Assembly (NCBI GenBank): GCA_045810625.1
Contig: JBJMVQ010000009.1
Coordinates: forward strand, 62,001-126,000
Direction: 5' to 3'
DNA from: JACQFZ01 sp045810625
GTDB taxonomy: Bacteria > Pseudomonadota > Gammaproteobacteria > Acidiferrobacterales > Sulfurifustaceae
DNA length: 64,000 nt
The notes under the pieces are model-generated. The model made no database searches and had not been told where the DNA came from. It worked only from the letters and a program-made list of their open reading frames with translations. Position numbers and translations under genes: made by a program. Numbering within the stretch: position 1 is the first letter of the stretch; each line of letters begins with the position of its first letter. Below, in pieces: positions 26,744-35,395 of the stretch.

Positions 26744-28000
26744 TTACCACCTCGCCGGCAGACGCCGTAGTCCTCGTACCGTCAGCGTCTTGCGCCACGC
26801 GATGTCGTTCGTATCGAGCTGCAGGTTCGGCAGCCGCCGGAACAACGTGTCGAACGCGATCGCCGATTCGAGGCGCGCGAGCTCCGCGCCCAGGCAATAG
26901 TGCATGCCGACGCCGAAGGACAGAACGCGCAAACCGGTCCGGGTGACGTCGAGCTCGTCCGGATTCGGATAGATTTTCGGATCGCGGTTGGCGGCGCCGA
27001 TCACCACCATCACCGGATTTCCCTTCTTGATCGAGGCGCCGAACAGCTCGGCATCCGTTAGCGCGTAGCGAATCGTCATCTGCACCGAGGAATCGTAGCG
27101 CATCAGCTCGTCGACTGCGGTTGGAATCAGATCGCGGTCGCTTTTGAGCTTCGCCAGCTGATCCGGATGGCGGTACAGCGCGAGCAGCGCATTCCCGAGG
27201 AAATTCGCCGTCGTATCGTGCCCGGCGGCGAACAACAGAAAAATATTCGCGACCAGCTCTTCGTTGGAAAGCGCGCCATCCTCGTTCTGGCCCTGCACCA
27301 GCGCCGTGATGAGGTCGTCGCGCGGCCGCGACCGCCGCTCGTCGCACAAACGCTCGAAATACGTCGTGATGAATTCCACATCCGTGTTGATCTTGGCGCT
27401 TTCCTCGGGCGACAGCGGCGCCATGTCGAGGACGCGCGCGGGAATGCGCGTGACGAATTGCGCCTGGTCTTCCACCGGAACGCCCAATATTTCGGCGATC
27501 ACGATCGACGGCAGCGGGTACGCCAGATCGGCGACGATATCCATTTGTCCCCGATCCGCAACCGCGTCGATCAATCGGTTGGTAATGTTCTCGATGCGCG
27601 GCGCCATTTCTTTGATGCGGCGCAAACTGAACGCGCTGGCAAACAACGAGCGCACGCGTGTATGGTTCGGCGGATTCTGCAGAATGACCCAATGGCGTAT
27701 AGCGCGCGGGGCGGGTTGCTTGAAGACTTGCGGCCCATGCCGCGCGATCAAGTCCTGCTCGTAGTTGTGCCCGAAGCGCTTGTCGCGCAGGACGACGGAA
27801 GCGTGCTCGTGATGCGCCGCCACCCAGAAACCGAGCGTCGAGCGCGTGATCGTCGGCTCCATCAACAGCTTCCGATAGACGGGATAAGGATCCTGCATCA
27901 GATTCGGCGAATGCAGATCGAGCGGCGCGGCAACCGTAGTTGCGGCCGAGGATGACGATGCCGGGGCAGAAGTGTTCGAGGAGGATGGCGTCCGTTCCAT
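26744..28000 (-). CDS. Cytochrome P450
   Basis: 418 residues, normal for soluble bacterial P450s. The I-helix oxygen motif is AGHDTT, the ExxR is ELMR, and the heme loop is FGVGMHYCLG with ligand C369. Similarity is to CYP107-like hydroxylases of small molecules. Start choice: the ATG at 28000 has GGAGAAG 3-4 bases upstream, while the ATG at 28012 and longer frames do not; the first ~25 residues are Ser/Ala/Thr-rich and probably disordered. No ferredoxin or ferredoxin reductase gene is adjacent, so electron partners must be elsewhere. Convergent with the hydrolase gene. Confidence 0.93.
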   Translation of the reverse strand: MERTPSSSNTSAPASSSSAATTVAAPLDLHSPNLMQDPYPVYRKLLMEPTITRSTLGFWVAAHHEHASVVLRDKRFGHNYEQDLIARHGPQVFKQPAPRAIRHWVILQNPPNHTRVRSLFASAFSLRRIKEMAPRIENITNRLIDAVADRGQMDIVADLAYPLPSIVIAEILGVPVEDQAQFVTRIPARVLDMAPLSPEESAKINTDVEFITTYFERLCDERRSRPRDDLITALVQGQNEDGALSNEELVANIFLLFAAGHDTTANFLGNALLALYRHPDQLAKLKSDRDLIPTAVDELMRYDSSVQMTIRYALTDAELFGASIKKGNPVMVVIGAANRDPKIYPNPDELDVTRTGLRVLSFGVGMHYCLGAELARLESAIAFDTLFRRLPNLQLDTNDIAWRKTLTVRGLRRLPARW

Positions 28001-28274
28001 GATCTTCTCCATGTACCAATCAACGGCGTTTTTCAGTTCACGCAAAAAGCTCCTGGTTCTTGTCGTTTCCGATCTTTTAACAGAACTAAGCGGGCGGGGA
28101 AAGATCAATCCGTCTCGATCCGCGGCCGCGGCCATCGCGATACGAAAACAGAACAACGCTCGGCGGCGATAACGAGCGAAAAAGCGTGATGTACTACCCG
28201 GGATGCAGGTGCGATGACGAAGCGCGCCCCGGCGCGAAGCGGCGACCGCGCCGAAAGCTATCTACGATCCCGCG

Positions 28275-29027
28275 CTATGGCACCGCGATCGCCTTCTTCC
28301 AGACGCAACGCCCGCCGCTCTTCTTGTCGATTTCTTCGAGCCACGCCTCGTGCGCGGCCAGCTCCTCGGCGCTCGGAACGATCACGCGCAACGGAACGCC
28401 GACGCTGATGCGCTTGAGCTCCTGCTCGACGAGGGCGGCGGCGGCCGCGGCAATGGGACTACGACCATCGTCGAACAAGACCGCCTGGCCACCGGTCATC
28501 GCCAGGTAGACGTCGCCGAGAATCTCGGCGTCGAGCAGCGCGCCGTGGAACGTGCGCTGTGAATTGTCGACGCTGTAACGCCTACACAGCGAGTCCAAAT
28601 CGTTCTTCTGACCCGGATGCAGGCTGCGCGCGAGCGCGAGCGAATCGGTAATCGTGCAAAGCTGCTCGATGCGCAGCGCCGGCGCATCCGCGGGCGCCTT
28701 CCCCTCCTCGATCATGCGCGTCAGCTCGTAATTAATGAACCCGACGTCGAACGGCGCGTTGTGAATGATCAATTCCGCGCCGCGCACGAATTCGAGAAAA
28801 TCGGCGGAGACGTCGGCGAACGTCGGCTTGTCGGCGAGAAACTCGTTGGTGATGCCGTGGACCTCGACCGCGGCGGCATCGATGTCGCGGTCGGGCTTGA
28901 GGTACTGGTGATACGTGTTGCCGGTGAAGCGGCGATTAACCACTTCGACGCAACCTATTTCAATGATGCGATGGCCTTCGGCGGGCTCGAGACCGGTCGT
29001 TTCCGTGTCGAGCACGATCTGACGCAT
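28275..29027 (-). CDS. dnaQ: DNA polymerase III epsilon subunit (3'-5' proofreading exonuclease)
   Basis: 250 residues. DEDDh exonuclease motifs: ExoI DTETTGL (D7, E9), ExoII HNAPFDVGF, ExoIII HGALLDAE with the catalytic histidine and aspartate. A C-terminal segment of ~60 residues would hold the alpha-subunit-binding tail. AAGGGGAG lies about 9 bases before the ATG. In related genomes dnaQ lies next to rnhA; here a pca operon of about 4 kb separates them, all on the same strand. Confidence 0.95.
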   Translation of the reverse strand: MRQIVLDTETTGLEPAEGHRIIEIGCVEVVNRRFTGNTYHQYLKPDRDIDAAAVEVHGITNEFLADKPTFADVSADFLEFVRGAELIIHNAPFDVGFINYELTRMIEEGKAPADAPALRIEQLCTITDSLALARSLHPGQKNDLDSLCRRYSVDNSQRTFHGALLDAEILGDVYLAMTGGQAVLFDDGRSPIAAAAAALVEQELKRISVGVPLRVIVPSAEELAAHEAWLEEIDKKSGGRCVWKKAIAVP

Positions 29028-29283
29028 GCGGCGGCACTCCCCTTGTTTATTGGTTCTTGGCTTTTGAAACCAAACGCAACGCTATGTGTAAGCTTCGTTC
29101 CCTGGGTAACGCTCCTTGTAAAGCTCGGCTTCAAGCACGAACCGGCGCTTTCGCAGCTTCTTGCACGCTTTCATACGCTGCGATAACTGTCCCGAACGCG
29201 CGCGCATGTTACCGTAAGGCCGCGGCACTCGCTACGCCGTGCACGCGACGGCCGGCTCTGCGCGCGCACCGACTGTCGGCGTG

Positions 29284-29670
29284 CTACGGCTTCGACGGCG
29301 TCGCCGCCAGTACTTCTTCGGCGGCATGAAACGCCGAGTTCGCCGCCGGCACGCCGGCGTAAATCGCACACTGCAGCAGCAGCTCCCGGATCTCGTCGGG
29401 CGTGACACCGTTGTTCAGCGCGCCGCGCACGTGCAGCCGGAACTCGTCCATGCGATTGAGCGCCACCAGGATCGCGAGGGTGACGAGGCTGCGCGCATGA
29501 CGGGCGAGCCCCGGCCGCGCCCAGATCTCGCCCCATGCATAGCGGGTGATCAGCTCCTGAAATTCTTCGTTGAAAGCGGTCTTGTTCTTCAAGGTCCGGT
29601 CGACGTGCGCGTCGCCGAGCACCGCCCGTCGCACCTGCATGCCCGTCGAATAGCGTTCACGCTCGTCCAT
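29284..29670 (-). CDS. pcaC: 4-carboxymuconolactone decarboxylase
   Basis: 128 residues, standard length for PcaC alone. Family motifs are GEIWARPGL, RSLVTLAILVAL and the C-terminal HVRGALNNGVTPDEI with the conserved histidine, then LLQCAIYAGVPAANSAF. It removes CO2 from 4-carboxymuconolactone to give 3-oxoadipate enol-lactone. GGAGAG precedes the ATG, and the gap from pcaD is 15 bases. It is the last gene of pcaHGBDC; the enzyme is not fused to PcaD as in actinobacterial PcaL. Confidence 0.94.
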   Translation of the reverse strand: MDERERYSTGMQVRRAVLGDAHVDRTLKNKTAFNEEFQELITRYAWGEIWARPGLARHARSLVTLAILVALNRMDEFRLHVRGALNNGVTPDEIRELLLQCAIYAGVPAANSAFHAAEEVLAATPSKP

Positions 29671-29685
29671 CGGTCGTCTCTCCGG

Positions 29686-30465
29686 TTATGACAAAAAGCG
29701 CAACACGGCGTCGGTAAATGGCTCGGGCTGCTCGATGTTCGACAAATGACTCGCGGGCAACTCGACGTATTGCGCGCCCGCGATGCGCTCGGCGAGAAAG
29801 CGGCCGTCCGCAGCCGGCGTCGCGGGATCGTGCGTCCCGGCGATGACGAGCGTCGGCGCGCGAATGCGGGAGACGGTATCGCGCTGATCCATGTCGCGGA
29901 TCGCCGCGCAGCACGCGGCATAGCCCGCCGGCGCCGTCGCTTCGATCATACGACGCATGTGCTGCACCGCCTCCGGCTCTCGTTCGCGAAACGCCGGCGT
30001 AAGCCAGCGTTCGATCACCCCGTCCGCCACCGCCGCCATGCCTTCGTTTTGCGTTTTCTCGATGCGCGCCTTCCAAAGCTCCGGCGTTCCGACACGGGCG
30101 CCGGTGTTGCAGAGCACCAGGCGGTCCACGCGGTCAGCATGATGCACACCGAGCCACATGCCGGTCATTCCGCCCATCGACAGACCGCAAAAATGCGCCC
30201 GTTCGATCTCGAGCGCATCGAGTAGATGCACCACATCGCGCGCCAGCGCTTCAATGGTGTAGGGACCGGGCGTTACCGCGGACGCGCCGTGCCCGCGCGT
30301 GTCGTAGCGCAGTACGCGAAAACGGCGCGCGAACGCGGGCACCTGCGGGTCCCACATACCGAGATCGGTGCCGAGCGAATTCGACAGCACGAGTAAGGGC
30401 GCGGACGCCGGGCCATCGAAACGGTAATTGAGCCGAGCGCCATCGGGAAGTTCGACGAAAGCCAT
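29686..30465 (-). CDS. pcaD: 3-oxoadipate enol-lactonase
   Basis: 259 residues, alpha/beta hydrolase. Nucleophile serine in CGLSMGG, acid in AGTHDPATP, histidine in PASHLSNIE; the early SNSLGTDLGMWD is a PcaD signature. It opens the enol-lactone ring to 3-oxoadipate. ATG at 30465 is preferred to a GTG three codons upstream because AAGGTG then falls at the right distance. 17 bases after pcaB. Confidence 0.94.
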   Translation of the reverse strand: MAFVELPDGARLNYRFDGPASAPLLVLSNSLGTDLGMWDPQVPAFARRFRVLRYDTRGHGASAVTPGPYTIEALARDVVHLLDALEIERAHFCGLSMGGMTGMWLGVHHADRVDRLVLCNTGARVGTPELWKARIEKTQNEGMAAVADGVIERWLTPAFREREPEAVQHMRRMIEATAPAGYAACCAAIRDMDQRDTVSRIRAPTLVIAGTHDPATPAADGRFLAERIAGAQYVELPASHLSNIEQPEPFTDAVLRFLS

Positions 30466-30482
30466 AGCGGTCACCTTCTTTG

Positions 30483-31826
30483 TTATGTGCCGTCAAAGCG
30501 CGCGGCGAGCGCGCGCGCCACCCATTCCTCGGCGGCACCGAGATACGCGGACGGATCGAGCAAACGATCGAGCTCGCTCTCCGTCAGATGCTGGCGGACT
30601 TCGGCGTTCGCCGCCAACACCTCGCGCAGCGAACGATGGTCGGCGATCGCAGCACCGCATGCCTGCTCCATGAGGGCATGCGCGCGCGAGCGACCGATCG
30701 AACGCCCGAGCGTCATCATCACCGCTTCCGCCATGATCAGACCATGGGTCGCCGCGAGATTTTCGCGCATGCGCTTCGGATCGACCTCGAGGCCCTCGGC
30801 GACGTGCGTCAGATGCGCCACCGCGCCGTCGGCCAAGAGGAAAATCTCGGGCAACGTCTCCCACTCGGCGTGCCAGCCGCCGAGACCGCGCTCGTGCTCC
30901 TGCACCATCGCCGCCAGCATCGTCGCGATGAGCGGCGGCAGACGCGTCGCCGCGGCCAGCACCACCGCCGCACCCACCGGATTGCGCTTGTGCGGCATCG
31001 TCGACGAGCCGCCGCGTCCGGACGCGTGCGGCTCCGCCGCTTCGCCGACTTCGGTTTGCATGAGGAGCGCGACATCGCGCGCAATCTTGCCGAGAGTTCC
31101 GCCGAGCAGACCCAGCACCGTGGCGACCTCCGCGAAACGATCGCGGTGCGCGTGCCACGGCAGATCGGGCAGACCGAGCTGCAGCTCCTCGGCAAGCGCC
31201 TCCGCGGCCTGGAGGGCGCGCGGCCCGAGCGTCGCGAGCGTTCCGGTGGCGCCGCCGAACTGAAGCACGAGCACGCGTGACGGCAACGCACGCAGTCGCG
31301 AGCGGTCCCGCTCGATCGCACTCAACCAGCCGGCCGCTTTGAGCCCAAACGTCACCGGCGGGCCTTGCTGCAGCCAAGTGCGACCGGCGAGTAACGTGGT
31401 CTTATAAGACTCTGCGAGCCGCGCGAGCGCATCGGCCAGCCGAGTGACCCGACGCCCGATAAGGCTCAGCGCCTCGCGCAGCTGCAACACCGTGCCCGTA
31501 TCGATCGCGTCCTGGCTGGTCGCACCCCAGTGCACGTAACGCATCGCCTCTTCGTCGTCGCGACCGACCTGGGCCGTCAGCTCGTTTATTAAAGGTATCG
31601 CCAAGTTACCCGCCGACGCGGCTGCGCGCGCGAGCGCCCCGGCGTTGAATCGCGCGGCGTGGCAATGCGCTTGGATGGTCGCGGCCGTGGCCGGCGGTAT
31701 CACGCCGGTGCGCGCTTGAGCGCGCGCGAGCGCCGCTTCGAAGTCGAGCATGCCTTGCAACCGCGCCCGGTCGGAGAAAATCGACTGCATTTCCTCCGTC
31801 GTGAACAGCGGGTCGAGCAGCGTCAT
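30483..31826 (-). CDS. pcaB: 3-carboxy-cis,cis-muconate cycloisomerase
   Basis: 447 residues of the fumarase/aspartase superfamily, with the signature GSSTMPHKRNP and the earlier TSQDAIDTG motif. It lactonises 3-carboxymuconate to 4-carboxymuconolactone. The start follows pcaG by three bases (TAG-CCC-ATG). Length matches the family. Confidence 0.95.
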   Translation of the reverse strand: MTLLDPLFTTEEMQSIFSDRARLQGMLDFEAALARAQARTGVIPPATAATIQAHCHAARFNAGALARAAASAGNLAIPLINELTAQVGRDDEEAMRYVHWGATSQDAIDTGTVLQLREALSLIGRRVTRLADALARLAESYKTTLLAGRTWLQQGPPVTFGLKAAGWLSAIERDRSRLRALPSRVLVLQFGGATGTLATLGPRALQAAEALAEELQLGLPDLPWHAHRDRFAEVATVLGLLGGTLGKIARDVALLMQTEVGEAAEPHASGRGGSSTMPHKRNPVGAAVVLAAATRLPPLIATMLAAMVQEHERGLGGWHAEWETLPEIFLLADGAVAHLTHVAEGLEVDPKRMRENLAATHGLIMAEAVMMTLGRSIGRSRAHALMEQACGAAIADHRSLREVLAANAEVRQHLTESELDRLLDPSAYLGAAEEWVARALAARFDGT

Positions 31827-31829
31827 GGG

Positions 31830-32402
31830 CTAATCGATGTCGAAGAAAACGGTCTCGTCGGCGCCTTGCAGGCAAACATTCCATTCGAGCGCGGACGATG
31901 ACCCCGACGGCCGACGCGCCACCAGCGTTGCACGACGCGCCGCCGGCACGCACGCCAGAATCGGATCGTCGGCGTTGGCCGGTTCGTCGGGAAAGTACAC
32001 GCGCGTCAGTAGATGCTTCAGGAGACCGCGCATGAATACCGCGACAACGAGATGCGGCGCCTGCCGCCGGCCGCCCGGGCCCGGAACAGCGCCCGGCTTG
32101 ATCGTGCTGAAGCGAAACGCGCCGTTGTTGTCGGTCGGCACGCGGCCGAAGCCGTGAAAGCGCCGCGCGGGAGCGGCGCCGGGCGTCGGGTACTTGCCCG
32201 CCGCATCGGCCTGCCAGATCTCGAGCAGCGCGTCGTCGACGGGCGCGCCGTCACCGTCGATCACGCGACCCTGGATCACGATGCGCTCGCCCGGCACGTC
32301 CGTGCCGGCGATCTCGGTGGTCACGAGCGGCGTGAGCCCGATGCGAAAATACGGGCCGACGGTTTGCGACGCGGTCGCAGGTATGCGTTCGCTTTCGCTC
32401 AT
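31830..32402 (-). CDS. pcaG: Protocatechuate 3,4-dioxygenase alpha subunit
   Basis: 190 residues. The intradiol dioxygenase beta-sandwich pattern is clear (ASQTVGPYF start, GRVIDGDGAPVDDALLEIWQ, FGRVPTDNNGAF). The alpha subunit lacks the full iron ligand set, as expected. ATG at 32402 gives the family start; an open frame extending to 32543 overlaps pcaH and is rejected. It lies 10 bases after pcaH. Confidence 0.95.
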   Translation of the reverse strand: MSESERIPATASQTVGPYFRIGLTPLVTTEIAGTDVPGERIVIQGRVIDGDGAPVDDALLEIWQADAAGKYPTPGAAPARRFHGFGRVPTDNNGAFRFSTIKPGAVPGPGGRRQAPHLVVAVFMRGLLKHLLTRVYFPDEPANADDPILACVPAARRATLVARRPSGSSSALEWNVCLQGADETVFFDID

Positions 32403-32412
32403 CGGTTGTCGT

Positions 32413-33111
32413 TCATCGATTCTCAAAGGGCGTCTCGTCGCGGCCGCGCAGCACGATATCGAAGCGGAAGCCGGGCGCGAATTCCGGCACGGTCGTCTCC
32501 CAGTCGAAGCGCGACACGAGCCGCGCGCGCGCGTTCTCATCACGAACGCTGTTGTAGATCGGATCGTGCGGAAGCAGCGGATCGCCGGGAAAATACATTT
32601 GCGTCACCAGGCGCGTGAGGAACGACGGGCCGAACAACGAAAGGTGAATGTGCGCCGGGCGCCAGGCGTTGTCGTGGTTGCGCCATGGATAGGAACCGGG
32701 CCGGATCGTCACGAAGCGATAATGGCCGTGCTCGTCCGTGAACACGCGCCCGCACCCGGTGAAGTTCGGATCGAGCGGCGCGTCGTGCTGATCGCGATCG
32801 TGCAAGTAACGTCCCGCCGAATTCGCCTGCCAGATTTCGATCAACGCATGGGGAACGGCGCGGCCGTCTTCGTCACGCACGTATCCGGAGACGACGATGC
32901 GCTCGCCGATCGGCTCGCCTTTGTGCTGGCGCGTCAGATCGGCGTCGTTCGATCGAAGAATCGCGGGGCTGAACGCCGGGCCGGTGATTTCCGACAGCGT
33001 CTGCGGCACAACGACGAGCGGCTGCGTCGGCGCGCGCTTTACGGTGGAAGCGTAAGCCGGATAGAGATATTCGGGCTGACAGTCTTTGGCGAAACGCCGA
33101 TAGCGGATCAT
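32413..33111 (-). CDS. pcaH: Protocatechuate 3,4-dioxygenase beta subunit
   Basis: 232 residues. Carries the non-heme Fe(III) ligands: tyrosines in SAGRYLHD and RPGSYPWRN and histidines in WRPAHIHLSLFG. With PcaG it cleaves protocatechuate between the hydroxyls to 3-carboxy-cis,cis-muconate. First gene of pcaHGBDC, starting 45 bases after the rnhA stop on the same strand, so part of its transcription may come through rnhA. No PcaQ-like regulator gene is next to it. Confidence 0.95.
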   Translation of the reverse strand: MIRYRRFAKDCQPEYLYPAYASTVKRAPTQPLVVVPQTLSEITGPAFSPAILRSNDADLTRQHKGEPIGERIVVSGYVRDEDGRAVPHALIEIWQANSAGRYLHDRDQHDAPLDPNFTGCGRVFTDEHGHYRFVTIRPGSYPWRNHDNAWRPAHIHLSLFGPSFLTRLVTQMYFPGDPLLPHDPIYNSVRDENARARLVSRFDWETTVPEFAPGFRFDIVLRGRDETPFENR

Positions 33112-33156
33112 GTCATCATGAGCGTGCTATTTGCCGTCTCGGTCCCATGCGCAATT

Positions 33157-33618
33157 TCATGCGCGATCGAGCAGCTCGTCGATCGCACGATTCGCAAGCT
33201 GGTCGGCGCGCTCGTTCTCCTCGTGTCCGGTGTGACCGCGAATCCAGCGCCAGTCCACGCGGTGCGTCGCCGCCGCTTTTTCCAGCCGCTCCCATAGGTC
33301 CTGATTCTTCACCGGCTGCTTGTCCGCCGTGCGCCAACCGCGGCGCTTCCATTGCGACAGCCATTCGGTAATCCCGCGTCGGAGATATTCCGAATCGGTG
33401 GTGAGCACGACGTCGCAGGGACGCTTCAGTGCTTCGAGGGCGCGGATCGCCGCCATCAGCTCCATGCGATTGTTCGTCGTCGCCGGCTCTGCGCCGTAAA
33501 GCTCCTTCTCGGTATCGCCATAGCGCAGAATCGCGCCCCATCCGCCCGGGCCCGGGTTTCCGCGGCATGCACCGTCGGTGAAAATCTGAACGCTAGCGCC
33601 GGAGGTACGATCGTGCAC
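33157..33618 (-). CDS. rnhA: Ribonuclease HI
   Basis: 153 residues, standard length. Catalytic residues are visible: D in FTDGACRGNPGPGGWG, E in NNRMELMAAI, D in TTDSEYLRRG and D in NERADQLA, with the histidine of RGHTGHEENE. It cuts RNA in RNA-DNA hybrids. It lies 78 bases after the SAM methyltransferase gene; the pca operon follows where dnaQ would be expected. Confidence 0.96.
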   Translation of the reverse strand: MHDRTSGASVQIFTDGACRGNPGPGGWGAILRYGDTEKELYGAEPATTNNRMELMAAIRALEALKRPCDVVLTTDSEYLRRGITEWLSQWKRRGWRTADKQPVKNQDLWERLEKAAATHRVDWRWIRGHTGHEENERADQLANRAIDELLDRA

Positions 33619-33696
33619 GAGCGGTCGATCCGCACCGCGAAGGCTTTCGCGTTGTTTCGAGGCGGCGTACCCGGGGCATGCGCGCGGCGGCGAACA

Positions 33697-34557
33697 TTAT
33701 GGGTTCCGAATGCGCGCGGCGTTTTGGGCGCAGCCGCCCGGCATTGGCCCGAGCACGGCAGGCTTGACGCCGGCGAGCGTGGGCCGCGCGCGTTTCCATT
33801 CGATCGGCAGCGGCGTCATCCCGAACACGCGCTTTTTCGCGACCAGCAGGTAGACGGCAGCCGCGAGCGGCCACCAGCGATCACCGGCCTTTTCTATAAA
33901 GAAGAGCCGCTCCATGACGTGCTCACCGGTGAACGGCGGGCGGTAATACAACATCGCGCCCTGGGTGCATTCGAAATCGAGCAGCGCCAGCCAATCCTTG
34001 ACGCGCGCCAACCGGAAAAAGTGTCCGGACCACGGCGCCGTGCGCGGGCGGCGCGCGATCAAGCGACGCACGCCCCAAAGGCTCATCGGATTGAACCCAA
34101 TGATGACGACATGCCCTTCCGGGCGCAGCACGCGCGAAACCTCGCGCAGTACGGTGTGTGGGTCTTCGCTGAAATCGAGCGTATGCGGCAGGACCGCGAC
34201 GTCGACGCTGCGCTCGTCGAGCGGCAGTGCGTGCGCCTGAGCGCGTAGCTGAACGGTGCGCGCGCCGGTCAATTGCTGCTCGGCGGCGGTGCGACTGCGA
34301 TAGCCGGTTCCGTCTTCGTCGACCACAATGCGCGTCGGGGCAATGCAGGCGTCGAGCAGATCGAGCCGGCCGATGCGGCCAAGCTGCAGCGCAACCGTGC
34401 CGTACAAAGAAGGCAGGACGCTGCGCAGCCGGTGCGCCTCGACTGCCTGCAAAGACTGCCCGAGCGGCGTCTCGAACCAGCTGACGACCTGCGACCGCAG
34501 CGGCCTGGGAGACGGGTCGTTGACGGGCGCGGCCGCTCCTTTCAGACTGCGCATCAT
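33697..34557 (-). CDS. SAM-dependent methyltransferase, type 11, gloB-linked
   Basis: 286 residues. The fold lacks a textbook GxGxG, as in the betaproteobacterial protein that always sits opposite gloB; features are LPLDERSVDVAVLPHTLDFSEDPHTVLREVSRVL and EGHVVIIGFNPMSLWG. The hydrophobic segment WWPLAAAVYLLVAKK near the C terminus may touch the membrane. Target unknown. Its ATG (34555-34557) overlaps the gloB ATG on the opposite strand by two bases; a second ATG follows at 34554, either of which could be used. Confidence 0.85.
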   Translation of the reverse strand: MMRSLKGAAAPVNDPSPRPLRSQVVSWFETPLGQSLQAVEAHRLRSVLPSLYGTVALQLGRIGRLDLLDACIAPTRIVVDEDGTGYRSRTAAEQQLTGARTVQLRAQAHALPLDERSVDVAVLPHTLDFSEDPHTVLREVSRVLRPEGHVVIIGFNPMSLWGVRRLIARRPRTAPWSGHFFRLARVKDWLALLDFECTQGAMLYYRPPFTGEHVMERLFFIEKAGDRWWPLAAAVYLLVAKKRVFGMTPLPIEWKRARPTLAGVKPAVLGPMPGGCAQNAARIRNP

Positions 34558-35332
34558 GGCGAGTGTTTTACACGTCCGGGCATTTCAGGACAACTATATA
34601 TGGCTTATCCGCGGTTATTCCGGCCAGCGCGTCGTGGCCGTCGACCCGGGTGACGCCGTGCCCGTCCTCGATTTTCTGCAGCGGGAGGGCCTCGAGCTCG
34701 CCGCCATTCTCTGCACGCATCACCACCCGGACCATGTGGGCGGCGTCGCGGATCTCGTGCGTCAATATCCTGTCCCGGTCTACGGTCCGGCGGCCGAGTC
34801 GATCGGCGGCGTAACGCAGCCGGTCGGCGAGAACGATGTCGTACGGCTCACCGCCGTCGACACGAGCTTTCGAGTAATCGAGATACCCGGTCACACGCGC
34901 GGTCACGTCGCTTACGTCAACGACGAATTGCTCTTCTGCGGCGACACGCTCTTCTCGGCCGGCTGTGGGCGCCTGTTCGAAGGTACGCCGGCGCAGATGC
35001 ACCGGTCCCTGTCGCGGCTGGCCGCCCTCCCCGAATCGACAAAAGTCTACTGCGGGCACGAGTACACGCTCGCCAATTTGCGCTTCGCGCTGGCCGTCGA
35101 ACCGGAAAATACCGAGACGGCGGCGTACGCGCGCGAAGCCGAAGCGACGCGGGCCCGCGGGGAGCCGACGCTGCCATCGACCATCGGTCGGGAACGGCGC
35201 GTGAATCCCTTCCTGCGAAGCGGGGAACCAACCGTCAAACGCGCTGCCGAACGCCAGGCGCAAACGTCATTGCACGACGATGTCGCGGTTTTTGCCGCCG
35301 TACGCCGATGGAAGGACCTCTATCGCGGATAG
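34556..35332 (+). CDS. gloB: Hydroxyacylglutathione hydrolase (glyoxalase II)
   Basis: 258 residues. Metallo-beta-lactamase fold with THHHPDHVGG, the later H in PGHTRGHVAY, D in FCGDTLFSAGCGRLFEG and H in CGHEYT; the C-terminal glutathione-binding arginine/lysine segment (VNPFLR) is kept. It hydrolyses S-lactoylglutathione, the second step of methylglyoxal removal. ATG at 34556 fits the family start ASVLHVRAFQDNYIW; no clear ribosome-binding site precedes it. Downstream is mltD, 63 bases away. Confidence 0.95.
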   Translation: MASVLHVRAFQDNYIWLIRGYSGQRVVAVDPGDAVPVLDFLQREGLELAAILCTHHHPDHVGGVADLVRQYPVPVYGPAAESIGGVTQPVGENDVVRLTAVDTSFRVIEIPGHTRGHVAYVNDELLFCGDTLFSAGCGRLFEGTPAQMHRSLSRLAALPESTKVYCGHEYTLANLRFALAVEPENTETAAYAREAEATRARGEPTLPSTIGRERRVNPFLRSGEPTVKRAAERQAQTSLHDDVAVFAAVRRWKDLYRG

Positions 35333-35395
35333 GACGATAGGGAAAGACGCGCGAATATTTGACGCTCTCCGCGCTTCTGCCTACTATTGAGAAAC

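Noticed and set aside
29028..29283. Searched for a tRNA next to dnaQ, as in some genomes
   Set aside because: No cloverleaf or T-loop consensus seen on either strand in this gap.
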